Shown: positions 1 through 9,029 of the stretch, piece by piece
Position numbering within the stretch: the first letter of the stretch is position 1
Layout: each line of letters starts with the position of its first letter
NCBI GenBank assembly: GCA_024696945.1
Contig: JAILGF010000082.1
Span: 1 to 64,000, forward strand
Source: Lachnospiraceae bacterium
GTDB lineage: Bacteria; Bacillota; Clostridia; Lachnospirales; Lachnospiraceae
Length of the DNA: 64,000 nucleotides
Reading direction: 5' to 3'
Notes under the pieces: generated by a model
The model's input: the letters and a program-made list of their open reading frames with translations, nothing else
Told to the model about the DNA's origin: nothing
The model's database searches: none
Translations under genes and position numbers: made by a program

Positions 1-199
1 TGATAATAAGGTTTGGTGGTTAAAAGAGCAGGGAGGAGAACATAAATTTTCCTTTGACAAAGAAATTGTATATAATCTTATGACTGATTACCCGGACAAA
101 CTCACTCCCGAACAAAAAGAAATATTTGATAATGAGAATCCGTATTGGGTAAGGTATTTTCAGAAGAAGAAAACTTCAGAATCAGAAAAAAATGATTAG
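1..199 (+). CDS. 3' end of a hypothetical protein (partial)
   Basis: The window opens inside a + strand reading frame that runs from base 2 to a TAG at 197-199, giving about 65 C-terminal residues. The fragment is rich in aromatic and charged residues (WWLKEQ near its start, NPYWVRYFQ near its end) and finishes in a Lys/Ser/Glu-rich tail. It stops 17 bases before the next gene, so the two could be co-transcribed. I do not recognise the family from this fragment. No signal peptide or membrane segment is visible in the part present. Confidence 0.6.
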   Translation, partial: DNKVWWLKEQGGEHKFSFDKEIVYNLMTDYPDKLTPEQKEIFDNENPYWVRYFQKKKTSESEKND

Positions 200-216
200 A
201 ATGGAGAAGTATTCAC

Positions 217-825
217 ATGAAATGGATATTTTTTGACCTTGGTGCGACTTTGGTTGACGAAAGTGATGTTTATAAAAGCCGATGTGAATTTGCAATCAAA
301 CATTTAAACATTACCTCTGAGGAGTTTATGAATAAGGTTTATGAGGAAGCAAAGATAAGCCCGACACCTATCAGAACAGCAGCCAAAGCTTATGGGGTAG
401 CTTTGCCGGAGTGGGATAACAGTTTGGAAAAACTGTATGAAGCGGTTCCTGATATAATCAAGGGCTTATACGGTAAATATAAACTGGGGATTATTGCAAA
501 CCAATCTTTAGGGACACAGGAAAGAATTTACAATTGGGGTATAGGGAAATATTTTGATGTTGTAATGGCATCGGCCGAAGCAGGGTGTGCAAAGCCTGAT
601 ATGAGAATATTTAAGATGGCTCTTCAAAAAGCAAAATGTGAACCAAACGAAGCTGTTATGGTCGGAGACAGGCTGGATAATGATATTGTTCCGGCCAAGA
701 AACTGGGAATGAAAACGGTATGGGTGCGTCAAGGTTATGCAATATACCAGAGCATAGATGACGAGAGTAAAATACCGGATTATATTGTTGACAGCATAGA
801 TGAATTAATAGGTTTAAATCTGTGA
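217..825 (+). CDS. HAD-superfamily hydrolase
   Basis: A soluble 202-residue protein with the haloacid dehalogenase layout. Motif I is at the N terminus (FFDLGATL, nucleophile Asp7), the conserved Lys is in GCAKPD, and the acidic motif IV is MVGDRLDNDI. Family members usually cleave phosphate or C-halogen bonds after forming an aspartyl intermediate. The residue two after the nucleophile is Gly9, not the Asp used as general acid/base by typical phosphatases; FDLG-type variants do exist among HAD proteins. The region between motifs I and III is helical, consistent with an alpha cap. The ATG follows GGAGAAG with good spacing. The substrate cannot be inferred. Confidence 0.85.
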   Translation: MKWIFFDLGATLVDESDVYKSRCEFAIKHLNITSEEFMNKVYEEAKISPTPIRTAAKAYGVALPEWDNSLEKLYEAVPDIIKGLYGKYKLGIIANQSLGTQERIYNWGIGKYFDVVMASAEAGCAKPDMRIFKMALQKAKCEPNEAVMVGDRLDNDIVPAKKLGMKTVWVRQGYAIYQSIDDESKIPDYIVDSIDELIGLNL

Positions 826-833
826 AATCTCGG

Positions 834-862
834 TTTATTTCCGTTTTTACGTGTGCTATAAT
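834..862 (+). promoter_or_regulatory. Probable promoter of the 909 gene
   Basis: A perfect TATAAT at 857-862 carries an upstream TG (TGC-TATAAT, an extended -10). The -35 position, 17 bases upstream, is weak (TTTATT, 834-839). It lies between the HAD gene and the next CDS. Confidence 0.5.
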
Positions 863-908
863 GTGACTATGTTTAATTATAATATAGTCATGGAAAGCGA
901 GAACAACA

Positions 909-1877
909 TTGAGCGAAAACAATTATGAGCCTTTTGAAAAGGTAGATCTTCTGGCACCGGTGGAATTAACGGCGATAAGCGGATTAGAATCACCGTTTGA
1001 GGCTCCGGTACCGTCGGATACGGATAGTGCTAAAGATACCGGAAAAGGCGATATTGGAGAAGAATATTCAGATAATCTGAGAGTCGATCCCAACTTTTTA
1101 TTCCGTGAGGACGAGGAACTCAAGAAAAAACTTGAGGAAGACAGAAACAGAAAAACTAAACTGTTTATAGCAGTAACTGCTTTTGTGGTTATGTTTATCC
1201 TGGCATTTTCATTTATGAGAGGGGTCATGGGTAATATAGCTAAAAAGAGTGAAGAGACGAAAGCAGATTTACCGTCGGTAGTTACCATAAAGGATTCCCC
1301 GATACAGGGTTATTATAAACAGGATCCTGTGTATGGCATACTGGAATATGATTCGGCAGATCGTCTGGACTCAGAGCTGGTAACCTTTAATCCTGATATT
1401 ATTGAGTATACAGGTGCATACCAAAGAACTTTATACTTTAGGATATCACCAAAACAGGAAAACGTAGCTGTTCAGGTGAATGTACAGATGTTTGACAGAT
1501 ATGGCAATACGATCGGAAATGAATCCGGTTCAAAAATGGCAATCGCGAAAGGAAGTCATGGAATCATTCCGGTAACCTTTCAAATCGATCCGCTTATGGA
1601 CTTAAATGATGTAACTTACAAGATCAGTTCTTCGGCATATGAAATCCAGGGAGAGCCTTCATATAATAAGATAACTAAATTGGAGCTGCCGCCGGATGGA
1701 TATATGCGTATTTACATGGAAGGAGATAAGTATCTAAACAAAGAAGCTTATGTTGTATCTTATAAGGATGAAAAGATCATATCTGTAGATAGATATTCAG
1801 CGGATATTTTAGAAACAAGTGCAATCCTATACTGTGATATCGGCACAGATTATACCCGTTGTGAAGTATATTATTAA
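909..1877 (+). CDS. Single-pass membrane protein of unknown function
   Basis: Predicted at 322 residues with a TTG start; GAAAGCGAG upstream is a modest ribosome-binding site and no better in-frame start is visible. The first ~84 residues are acidic and charged (cytoplasmic tail, with KKKLEEDRNRKTK just before the membrane). One hydrophobic segment spans about residues 85-103. About 220 extracytoplasmic residues follow, rich in beta-type sequence, Tyr and Asp. I recognise no domain. It lies 34 bases upstream of a two-component system and may share its transcript, so it could be an accessory envelope protein, but that is inference. Confidence 0.7.
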   Translation: MSENNYEPFEKVDLLAPVELTAISGLESPFEAPVPSDTDSAKDTGKGDIGEEYSDNLRVDPNFLFREDEELKKKLEEDRNRKTKLFIAVTAFVVMFILAFSFMRGVMGNIAKKSEETKADLPSVVTIKDSPIQGYYKQDPVYGILEYDSADRLDSELVTFNPDIIEYTGAYQRTLYFRISPKQENVAVQVNVQMFDRYGNTIGNESGSKMAIAKGSHGIIPVTFQIDPLMDLNDVTYKISSSAYEIQGEPSYNKITKLELPPDGYMRIYMEGDKYLNKEAYVVSYKDEKIISVDRYSADILETSAILYCDIGTDYTRCEVYY

Positions 1878-1911
1878 TATTTTACAGGAATGATGGCGAG
1901 GCAGATAATAT

Positions 1912-2598
1912 ATGAAAAGAAAAATACTTATAATCGATGACGATGAAGATCTTTCGATGATAATATCGGATATGCTTACGGATCATGGGTATGATGTGAC
2001 ACTTGCTCCCGACAGTGAAACTGCATTCGGGTTACTGACACAAAACAGTTTTCATCTGATCCTTCTGGATATTAATCTACCGGATGCCTTAGGCTTTGAT
2101 GTATGCAGGGAACTGAGGAGAATATCTTCAGTTCCTGTTATATTTGCCAGTGCGCGTACCAGTGAAACTGACAGGATTTCCGGGCTTGATATAGGCGGTG
2201 ATGATTATATATCAAAACCCTTTTCCATGAAAGAGCTGTTATCAAGGATAAATGCACTTATACGCAGAACTTATGGGTATGCTGACATTAGTAAGACCGT
2301 ATTTTTTGGCCAGGTCATGGTGGATATAGGTGCCCGAACGGTTACAAAGAACGGTAAACCTGTAAATCTATCCTTAAGGGAATTTGATCTGTTGGCATAT
2401 ATGTGCGAACATCCGGATACCGCACTCACTAAGGATAAACTGCTAAGTGAAGTATGGGGGACATTTACTGAGGTGACTCCTGCGACTTTGACTGTACATA
2501 TGAGATGGCTTCGAGAGAAGCTTGAAGATGATCCTGCTGATCCTAAGTATTTAAAAACTGTTTATAAGACAGGTTATATTTTGGAGTTAAAAAATTGA
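1912..2598 (+). CDS. OmpR/PhoB-family response regulator
   Basis: 228 residues. The N-terminal receiver has the acidic pocket Asp9/Asp10, phospho-acceptor Asp53 (LLDINLP), Ser80 and Lys102 (KPF). The C-terminal half is a winged-helix DNA-binding domain (LSLREFDLLAYM, then the recognition-helix region and the YKTGYIL wing). Its stop overlaps the TTG start of the histidine kinase by four bases (TTGA), so the pair is translationally coupled. The likely target is the promoter in front of the ABC genes at 3826, where an 11-bp-spaced direct repeat overlaps the -35. Organisation resembles regulators of peptide-antibiotic or lipid ABC exporters. Confidence 0.95.
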   Translation: MKRKILIIDDDEDLSMIISDMLTDHGYDVTLAPDSETAFGLLTQNSFHLILLDINLPDALGFDVCRELRRISSVPVIFASARTSETDRISGLDIGGDDYISKPFSMKELLSRINALIRRTYGYADISKTVFFGQVMVDIGARTVTKNGKPVNLSLREFDLLAYMCEHPDTALTKDKLLSEVWGTFTEVTPATLTVHMRWLREKLEDDPADPKYLKTVYKTGYILELKN

Positions 2599-3728
2599 AG
2601 ACTAGATTATTAAGAATCACTATTTTGTTTTCTTGTTTGATCATAGGTATTACCATATTGATGACATTACTGTCCGGGTCCAAGGGTACCGTTGACAGGC
2701 GCTCAACAGAAATACTTGATTGTAACGAAATATTCCAGCTGATAGATCTGGGAGAATATACAAAAGCACAGGAAAAACTGGCGGATTTTCAGGACAGCCT
2801 GAGAAAACCGATCAATTATGAAAGCTCTGAAACGAAAGTATTCATAATATGCGGTATGGCTGTCCTGTATATTGTTTTTGTGTTTTTATATGTTTATTTC
2901 AAGATACTTCGCCCTTTTGACAGGATGAAGGATTTTGCATCCGAGGTTGCCAAGGGCAACTTTGATGTACCGCTTAAATATGAACGCTCGAATTATTTTG
3001 GAGCTTTTACCTGGGCATTTGACAGCATGCGCAAGGAGATCACGAGCGCGCGGATGGCCGAACATGAGGCAATCGAGAATAATAAAACCGTCATCGCCAC
3101 GCTTTCGCATGATATAAAAACACCTATTGCTTCTATACGTGCATATGCCGAAGGACTTGAGGCGAACCTTGATGTATCTCCCGAACGCAGAAGCAGATAT
3201 CTTCAGGTGCTGATGAAAAAATGTGATGAAGTGACCGAGCTTACAAACGATCTGTTCCTTCATTCGCTTTCTGACATGGGAAGGATAGAGATTAAACCCG
3301 AAGAGCTTGAACTTGTACCGTTCGTGGAACAGACGGTGTCTGATATTACCGCTGACAAAAAGGATGTTATATTTGCAAAGCCTGATTTTTCACCGGTTAT
3401 TTGTGCTGATAGAAAAAGGATGACCCAGTTGATTGAAAATCTTATCAATAATTCCCGTAAATACGGAAAGACAGATATCAATATTTCAATGACTAAAAAG
3501 GATAATTTCGTTCAGATGTGCTTTATGGACAGGGGAAGCGGAATCCCGGATGAGGATATGCCCTTTATAACCGATAAGTTTTACCGAGGAAGAAACAGCG
3601 GAAATGAAAACGGGTCCGGACTCGGGCTTTATATTGTTAAGTATATAGCAGAACAGTCAGGGGGTACACTGGAGCTGCAGAACATGTACCCGGGACTGAA
3701 GGTGACGGTATCTCTGCCGATGAAATGA
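2595..3728 (+). CDS. Sensor histidine kinase (HisKA/HATPase_c)
   Basis: 377 residues starting at a TTG that overlaps the regulator stop. Two membrane segments (about 7-26 and 82-103) bracket a short ~55-residue extracytoplasmic loop. A HAMP-like linker follows, then the H-box with His172 (ATLSHDIKTPIASI), the N-box (NNSRKYG) and the G boxes (DRGSGIPDED, GSGLGLYIV). The short sensory loop is typical of kinases that sense envelope stress, often through a partner ABC permease rather than by binding ligand directly. The adjacent FtsX-type exporter would be the natural partner; that is inference. Confidence 0.93.
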   Translation: MKTRLLRITILFSCLIIGITILMTLLSGSKGTVDRRSTEILDCNEIFQLIDLGEYTKAQEKLADFQDSLRKPINYESSETKVFIICGMAVLYIVFVFLYVYFKILRPFDRMKDFASEVAKGNFDVPLKYERSNYFGAFTWAFDSMRKEITSARMAEHEAIENNKTVIATLSHDIKTPIASIRAYAEGLEANLDVSPERRSRYLQVLMKKCDEVTELTNDLFLHSLSDMGRIEIKPEELELVPFVEQTVSDITADKKDVIFAKPDFSPVICADRKRMTQLIENLINNSRKYGKTDINISMTKKDNFVQMCFMDRGSGIPDEDMPFITDKFYRGRNSGNENGSGLGLYIVKYIAEQSGGTLELQNMYPGLKVTVSLPMK

Positions 3729-3753
3729 AAAAAGAACCTGATTGTTCAAATGT

Positions 3754-3787
3754 CTTAATTACTTCTTAATAAGTTGTGAGTTATAAT
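3754..3787 (+). promoter_or_regulatory. Promoter with 11-bp direct repeats, probable response-regulator site
   Basis: TATAAT at 3782-3787 lies exactly 17 bases from a weak -35 (TTACTT, 3759-3764). The hexamer CTTAAT occurs at 3754 and again at 3765, one helical turn (11 bp) apart and overlapping the -35. A weak -35 covered by tandem half-sites is the usual architecture of promoters activated by OmpR-family regulators. The cognate regulator is probably the one at 1912. Confidence 0.65.
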
Positions 3788-3825
3788 TTCGTTGTACTTA
3801 GAATTATAACAGGAGATTAAGAATC

Positions 3826-4587
3826 ATGAAAAAAGCTATTATTTCAGCAAAGAATCTATGTAAGAGCTTTGCACACAACGGTGGACAGGTCCATATCATA
3901 CAGAATGTTGATCTGGATATCTATGAAGGTGATTTTACAGTCATCATGGGCTCATCGGGTTCCGGAAAATCAACCCTGCTTTATGCATTAAGCGGAATGG
4001 ATCAGGCTACGTCGGGAAGAGTTGAAATAGCGGGCATGAATATTACCGAAATGAGTGAGAAGGAACTGGCCAAGCTTCGCCATACCAGATTCGGATTTGT
4101 GTTTCAGCAGATAAACCTTGTCAGCAATCTGACACTTTTTGAAAATGTAGCCGTACCGGGATATCTGAATAAGGACCGTGCATCCGCAGAGGTCAATGAG
4201 ACGGCTGAAAAGCTTCTTCAAAAAATGGGAATTTCAGATATCAAAACACAGCTTCCCTCTCAATGTTCGGGCGGAGAGCAGCAGAGATGTGCAATAGCGA
4301 GAGCATTGATAAATTCTCCGGATATCGTGTTTGCAGACGAACCGACCGGAGCACTTAACCGCCGGAATACCACAGAGGTACTAGACCTTTTTACCATCTG
4401 CAATAAAGAAGGACAGAGTATCCTGATGGTAACGCATGACCTTAGGGCAGCATTAAGGGCTACGAGACTTCTTTACTTAGAGGATGGAAAGATCATCGGA
4501 GAACTGACTCTTCCTTCCTATAGTCCTGAGACCGAAATAAGCCGCGAGACACAGGTGAATTCATGGCTTACTTCTATGCATTGGTAG
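3826..4587 (+). CDS. ABC transporter ATP-binding protein (MacB/LolD/BceA type)
   Basis: 253 residues with Walker A GSSGSGKS near residue 40, signature CSGGEQQRCAIARAL near 147, Walker B IVFADEPTGAL near 164 and an H-loop His in MVTHD. The ADEPTGAL form of Walker B is typical of the MacB/LolD/BceA group that works with FtsX-type permeases. The permease gene follows after 10 bases. The protein has a C-terminal extension of about 25 residues after the core. It would energise export or extraction of a peptide, lipid or antibiotic from the membrane. Expression is probably controlled by the upstream two-component system through the repeat-bearing promoter. Confidence 0.93.
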   Translation: MKKAIISAKNLCKSFAHNGGQVHIIQNVDLDIYEGDFTVIMGSSGSGKSTLLYALSGMDQATSGRVEIAGMNITEMSEKELAKLRHTRFGFVFQQINLVSNLTLFENVAVPGYLNKDRASAEVNETAEKLLQKMGISDIKTQLPSQCSGGEQQRCAIARALINSPDIVFADEPTGALNRRNTTEVLDLFTICNKEGQSILMVTHDLRAALRATRLLYLEDGKIIGELTLPSYSPETEISRETQVNSWLTSMHW

Positions 4588-4597
4588 GAGGCAGCTT

Positions 4598-6976
4598 ATG
4601 GATATCATATTACTTATAAGAAAAAATATCAGATACAAAAAAGGCTCTTTCAAAAGCATAATCATGCTGATGCTGATCATAGCTTTTTCGATAACCACCA
4701 TTGTGAGCATAAAAGAAAATGTACCGCGTTCGATAGAAAATGCTTATGATCGTGTATATGACAGCAGCATAACTCTTAACATCTGCTCAAAATATCTTAC
4801 GGACGAAATACTTGACGAAGTGGTTATACACCCTTTGGTAAAAAAGGTGGAGGTAAGAGATTCTTTAGCACCTGATAAGTATTCTTATTCCAATGGGCAA
4901 AAAGGTACATTCAGTATCCGTATAATGCAGATAGATACAAGTATTGACAGAATTTGGAATGAGGATTTTTCTGATTATGCGGATAACGTTCCGGAGCTTT
5001 GCAACGGAGAGGCATATCTTCCGAGAGCCATGGCGGAAAAGGATGGAATAAGTATCGGGGATTCCATTATAATCGGATTTAAGGATGATACCTATTCCTA
5101 TAAAGTGACCGGATTGGTTGAAGAACCTTCCTGCGGAAGCTCGTTTATAGGAAGTAAGGCGATATTTATTTCAGAAGAAGATTTTAAGAGCTTAAGTGTA
5201 GAAAGAAAAATGGCTGTAGATAGAGACCCTGAAGCGGAAAACGATCTGTACAAAGTGATTTACATAACACAGGCTGATGGTTCAAATTACAGTGACAGTA
5301 AATTTGCTTCGGTTCTTAACAGTGAAGTACGTCTCGGAAGTTTTGCGGCGGGTATGATCACACGTTATGAAAGCCTGCACTATCAGGGCTTGATGCCTGA
5401 TATCATATCAAATATATTCCTTGCATTTGTTATAATACTTACGGTGATAGTATTTGTTGTAATGTCCAACAGCATATCATCAAGTATAGAACTGAATTAT
5501 GTGGATCTGGGCATACTTAAGGCACAGGGCTATGACAGCGGAAGGTTAAAACTGGTTTTCTTAGGCCAGTATATGTTGGCCGAGGTCATCGGATCGGTGC
5601 TCGGTATTGTCCTGGCTTTCCCGGTATGCCGCTTTTTATGCCGAGCATTTGAACCGATAATAGGACTCAAGATATACGGAGGCATCAACATCCTTTTAAG
5701 CCTCGCCATAATCCTGGGATTGCTTATCTTGTCGGCGGCTTTTATAGTATTGGTATCAGGAAAGGTCGGCAGTATTTCACCCATAAGGGCGCTCCAGAGC
5801 GGACGCAGTGAGGTATATTTTGATTCCAGACTTAATGTACCGGTAAGGAGCAGTTTCCTTTCCGCAGGTCTCGCATTAAGACAGTTTACATCCGGTAAAC
5901 GCAGATATGCGGCATCGATAGCAATAGCATCGTTATTGATGTTCTTTTTACTCACGATGACCGGTATGACGGATGCGGTTTCGTCTGAAAATGCCCAAAG
6001 AGCAATGGGGGCTACTTCTGAAAATATCGCAGTAACGCTTCCACTTGATTATTCGCTTGAAAACACGAAGATCATAAATGAACAATTTGCACTTGCTGAA
6101 AGCGTGATAAAAGATTATACTGAAATTCAGGAGCGGTACAGAGAATCTACACGCAATATGCTTCTTAACGGAGAGCAGCTTTCGTGTATCGTAAGCGAAG
6201 ATGAGGAAAGCCTTACGATCACGGAAGGAAGAGCTCCGCGTTATAAAAATGAGATAGTCATAGGCCAGATATATGCTGAGGATATGGGGTACAAAATAGG
6301 CGATGAAGTAAAGGTATCCTATCAGGGCGGCACCGGAAGCTTTATAGTAACAGGATTTTGTACAGGGCTTCAGGATACCGGCAGATTTTTCGGAATGACC
6401 GGGGACGGAGCCAGGACTCTGAAAAGTGATTTTGCGGTTCATTGGGCAGGATATATGTTAAAGGATATAGATAAGCTCGATGAGATTAAGGACCGGCTTA
6501 CAGAAGTCTTAAATGATAAGTGCACTGTAAAAACCTATATGCCCGGAGAAGCAGATGCGGTATTTGTCCAGTTGTCAAGTGCAATAAAGGCAGTGATCTA
6601 CGTAATATCCGTGATCTTTGCACTGGTAGTGGTATCAATGGTATGTACCAAGACATTTATCAGGGAACAGACGGATATTGGAATATATAAATCTCTTGGA
6701 TTTACATCGAGTAACCTTAGACTACAATTTGCAGTAAGATTCCTTTTGGTCGCAGTTTTTGGTATAATAATAGGTGTAACGCTTAGCCTTATTTTCTCTG
6801 AGAAGCTGCTTTCATTGCTTCTTCGAAGCATGGGTATTGCGAATTTTGTTATAGAATACAGGTTTATAACCGTATTCCTTCCTATTGTGGCCATAGCAGT
6901 CAGCTACTTTGTTTTTGCATATCTGACTACGGCAAAGATAAAGAAGGTAGAGGTCAGAGCACTGATAACAGAATAA
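4598..6976 (+). CDS. FtsX-type ABC transporter permease
   Basis: 792 residues. A first membrane segment (about 21-39) is followed by a large ~230-residue extracytoplasmic domain. A bundle of membrane segments comes next (around 271-290, 322-345, 365-387), then another at 436-458. A second extracytoplasmic domain and three C-terminal segments (about 666-684, 710-732, 754-775) complete it. This is the duplicated FtsX layout of long permeases paired with MacB/BceA-type ATPases. Such systems remove peptides or lipids from the membrane or confer resistance to antimicrobial peptides. The substrate is unknown. It ends 42 bases before the ABC-F gene. Confidence 0.9.
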   Translation: MDIILLIRKNIRYKKGSFKSIIMLMLIIAFSITTIVSIKENVPRSIENAYDRVYDSSITLNICSKYLTDEILDEVVIHPLVKKVEVRDSLAPDKYSYSNGQKGTFSIRIMQIDTSIDRIWNEDFSDYADNVPELCNGEAYLPRAMAEKDGISIGDSIIIGFKDDTYSYKVTGLVEEPSCGSSFIGSKAIFISEEDFKSLSVERKMAVDRDPEAENDLYKVIYITQADGSNYSDSKFASVLNSEVRLGSFAAGMITRYESLHYQGLMPDIISNIFLAFVIILTVIVFVVMSNSISSSIELNYVDLGILKAQGYDSGRLKLVFLGQYMLAEVIGSVLGIVLAFPVCRFLCRAFEPIIGLKIYGGINILLSLAIILGLLILSAAFIVLVSGKVGSISPIRALQSGRSEVYFDSRLNVPVRSSFLSAGLALRQFTSGKRRYAASIAIASLLMFFLLTMTGMTDAVSSENAQRAMGATSENIAVTLPLDYSLENTKIINEQFALAESVIKDYTEIQERYRESTRNMLLNGEQLSCIVSEDEESLTITEGRAPRYKNEIVIGQIYAEDMGYKIGDEVKVSYQGGTGSFIVTGFCTGLQDTGRFFGMTGDGARTLKSDFAVHWAGYMLKDIDKLDEIKDRLTEVLNDKCTVKTYMPGEADAVFVQLSSAIKAVIYVISVIFALVVVSMVCTKTFIREQTDIGIYKSLGFTSSNLRLQFAVRFLLVAVFGIIIGVTLSLIFSEKLLSLLLRSMGIANFVIEYRFITVFLPIVAIAVSYFVFAYLTTAKIKKVEVRALITE

Positions 6977-7018
6977 GGATATAGCCGGATAATATAGCGA
7001 TTTGGAGTGTAACAGTAA

Positions 7019-8866
7019 ATGAACATCCTGAATGTTGAAAATGTTTCAAAAACATATATGTCAAAACCCGTACTCAGCGGAGTATCTGTCGGGATAAGCG
7101 ATACCGACAAGATCGGAGTGGTCGGTATCAACGGTACCGGTAAGTCAACACTTTTGGCGATTGTGGCAGGAGTAGTAGAACCTGACAGCGGACAGGTGGT
7201 AATGAATAATAATCTGCGTATTTCATATCTGCCACAAAACCCTGTGTTTGATACCGGAAAAACGCTTTTAGAGAATATAACAGACAAGATATATGCAGGC
7301 GGTGACCACTGGGATAAAATGGGTGAGATCAAGGCAAATCTCGCCAAATTCGGAATAGACGATCCGGAGTGTAATCCTGAAATTCTTTCGGGAGGACAGA
7401 AAAAGAGAGCGGCTCTGGTTGCAGCCGTAATGACACCTTCTGATCTCCTTATCCTTGATGAGCCGACAAATCATCTTGATTTGGAGATGATAGAGTGGCT
7501 GGAGGATTTCCTGAAGCGGTTTAAGGGTGCTCTTCTTATGATTACCCATGACAGATATTTTCTTGATGAAGTGACTAACCAGATCATTGAAATCGATAAG
7601 GGAAATACATATAGGTACGAAGCAAATTATTCCGGTTTCCTGGAGATGAAGGAGCAGCGTCTCGAATACGAACAGGCAGCGGAAAGAAAGGCAGCGGCGT
7701 TATATAAAAAAGATCTTGCGTGGATGCTGCGCGGTGCAAGAGCCAGGGCTACAAAACAGAAGGCACATATCCAGAGGTTTGAGGCACTTCGGGACAGGCA
7801 GCTCCCGGAAGAGGAACGTTTTGTAACACTTAGTTCTCTTCCGACCAGAATGGGAAATAAGACACTTATACTTGATAGTATATCAAAAGGGTATGGTGGG
7901 GCAATTCTTTTTAAAGACTTTTCATATACCTTTGGTAAGCTTGACAGGATAGGAGTTATTGGACCAAACGGGTGCGGAAAGTCAACGCTTTTAAAGTGCA
8001 TTATCGGAAGCGTTATTCCGGATACAGGTTCTGTAGAAATAGGACAGACCATAAAAATCGGATATTTTGGACAGGAGAATGAAGCTCTTGATGAGAGTAA
8101 ACGTGTACTTGATTATATCAGGGATGTCGCAGAGTTCATAAGAACTCCCGACGGCCTGATCTCAGCAACCATGATGTGCGAGAGATTCTTATTTACACCT
8201 GATATGCAATATGCGCCGATAGCCAAGCTGTCGGGTGGAGAAAAGAGACGGCTTTATCTGTTAAGGGTTCTGATGGAAGCACCCAATGTGATAATACTTG
8301 ATGAGCCTACGAATGATCTGGACATCCAGACTTTACGGATTTTAGAGGATTATTTGGATAACTTTCCGGGGATCATTTTGACGGTAAGCCATGACAGATA
8401 TTTTCTGGACAGAGTGGTTACAAGGATATTTTCTTTTGAAGGAAACGGAAAAATCGTACAGAGTGAAGGCGGGTACTCGGATTATGTTTTCCGAAAGAAA
8501 AACGCTATAGCAGAGGCCGATAAAGGCATATCTGATAAAACAGGTAAGGGGCGGAACAAGCAGGGGGCTTCCGATAACGATGAATCGGATAAGACTGCCA
8601 AAAACAGAAACCGTACGGTACGTGAAAAGACAAAGCTTTCATATGCCGAACAAAAAGAGTATGATAATATAGAATCGGAAATAGAGGAACTTGAGAATCG
8701 CTGCAATGAACTGGAAAAAGAGATAAACTCGTCATCTACGGATTATACACGCCTCATGCAGCTGCAAAAAGATAAGGAAGAACTTGAAGCAACGATAGAA
8801 AGTAAAATGGAGCGGTACATAGAGCTACAGGAGATGGTAGACAGCTTCTCAAAAAAGGAAATATGA
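7019..8866 (+). CDS. ABC-F family ATPase (Uup/ribosome-protection class)
   Basis: 615 residues with two complete nucleotide-binding domains and no membrane segments. Walker A motifs are GINGTGKS (near 36) and GPNGCGKS (near 315). Signatures are LSGGQKKR and LSGGEKRR, and both Walker B/D-loops read ILDEPTN-LD. The interdomain linker is basic and helical (RARATKQKAHIQRF), and the C terminus ends in a charged coiled coil, as in Uup-like members. ABC-F proteins act on the ribosome; some protect it from antibiotics and others help with stalled ribosomes. The location among exporters is suggestive, but the sequence alone does not separate a resistance factor from a housekeeping Uup. A strong terminator follows. 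Confidence 0.92.
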   Translation: MNILNVENVSKTYMSKPVLSGVSVGISDTDKIGVVGINGTGKSTLLAIVAGVVEPDSGQVVMNNNLRISYLPQNPVFDTGKTLLENITDKIYAGGDHWDKMGEIKANLAKFGIDDPECNPEILSGGQKKRAALVAAVMTPSDLLILDEPTNHLDLEMIEWLEDFLKRFKGALLMITHDRYFLDEVTNQIIEIDKGNTYRYEANYSGFLEMKEQRLEYEQAAERKAAALYKKDLAWMLRGARARATKQKAHIQRFEALRDRQLPEEERFVTLSSLPTRMGNKTLILDSISKGYGGAILFKDFSYTFGKLDRIGVIGPNGCGKSTLLKCIIGSVIPDTGSVEIGQTIKIGYFGQENEALDESKRVLDYIRDVAEFIRTPDGLISATMMCERFLFTPDMQYAPIAKLSGGEKRRLYLLRVLMEAPNVIILDEPTNDLDIQTLRILEDYLDNFPGIILTVSHDRYFLDRVVTRIFSFEGNGKIVQSEGGYSDYVFRKKNAIAEADKGISDKTGKGRNKQGASDNDESDKTAKNRNRTVREKTKLSYAEQKEYDNIESEIEELENRCNELEKEINSSSTDYTRLMQLQKDKEELEATIESKMERYIELQEMVDSFSKKEI

Positions 8867-8873
8867 GCCGGTT

Positions 8874-8902
8874 AAGGATGTGACATTTGTCACATCCTTT
8901 TT
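8874..8902 (+). terminator. Rho-independent terminator after the ABC-F gene
   Basis: A perfect 11-bp stem (8874-8884 with 8889-8899) closes a four-base ATTT loop and is followed by a T run to 8902. It ends the block that starts at 3826. Confidence 0.9.
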
Positions 8903-8920
8903 GTTACACTTAACACTACC

Positions 8921-8949
8921 GATGTGACATTTGGAATTGTATAATGTCA
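8921..8949 (+). promoter_or_regulatory. Promoter of the ABC-2 operon with a repeated GATGTGACATTTG motif
   Basis: TATAAT at 8940-8945 is a good -10; no good -35 is visible, which suggests an activated promoter. The 13-mer GATGTGACATTTG at 8921-8933 is an exact copy of the left arm and loop of the preceding terminator (8877-8889). TGACAT (8925-8930) and ATGTCA (8944-8949) form an inverted repeat around the -10. A NarL-family regulator is encoded at the end of the downstream operon and could bind here. Confidence 0.45.
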
Positions 8950-9029
8950 TTGTAAGATGAAATACGAAGGAAATCTCAGATCAGCTTCCGGGTGAGGCTG
9001 AGGATAATAAAAGGAGGATTACAATTACG

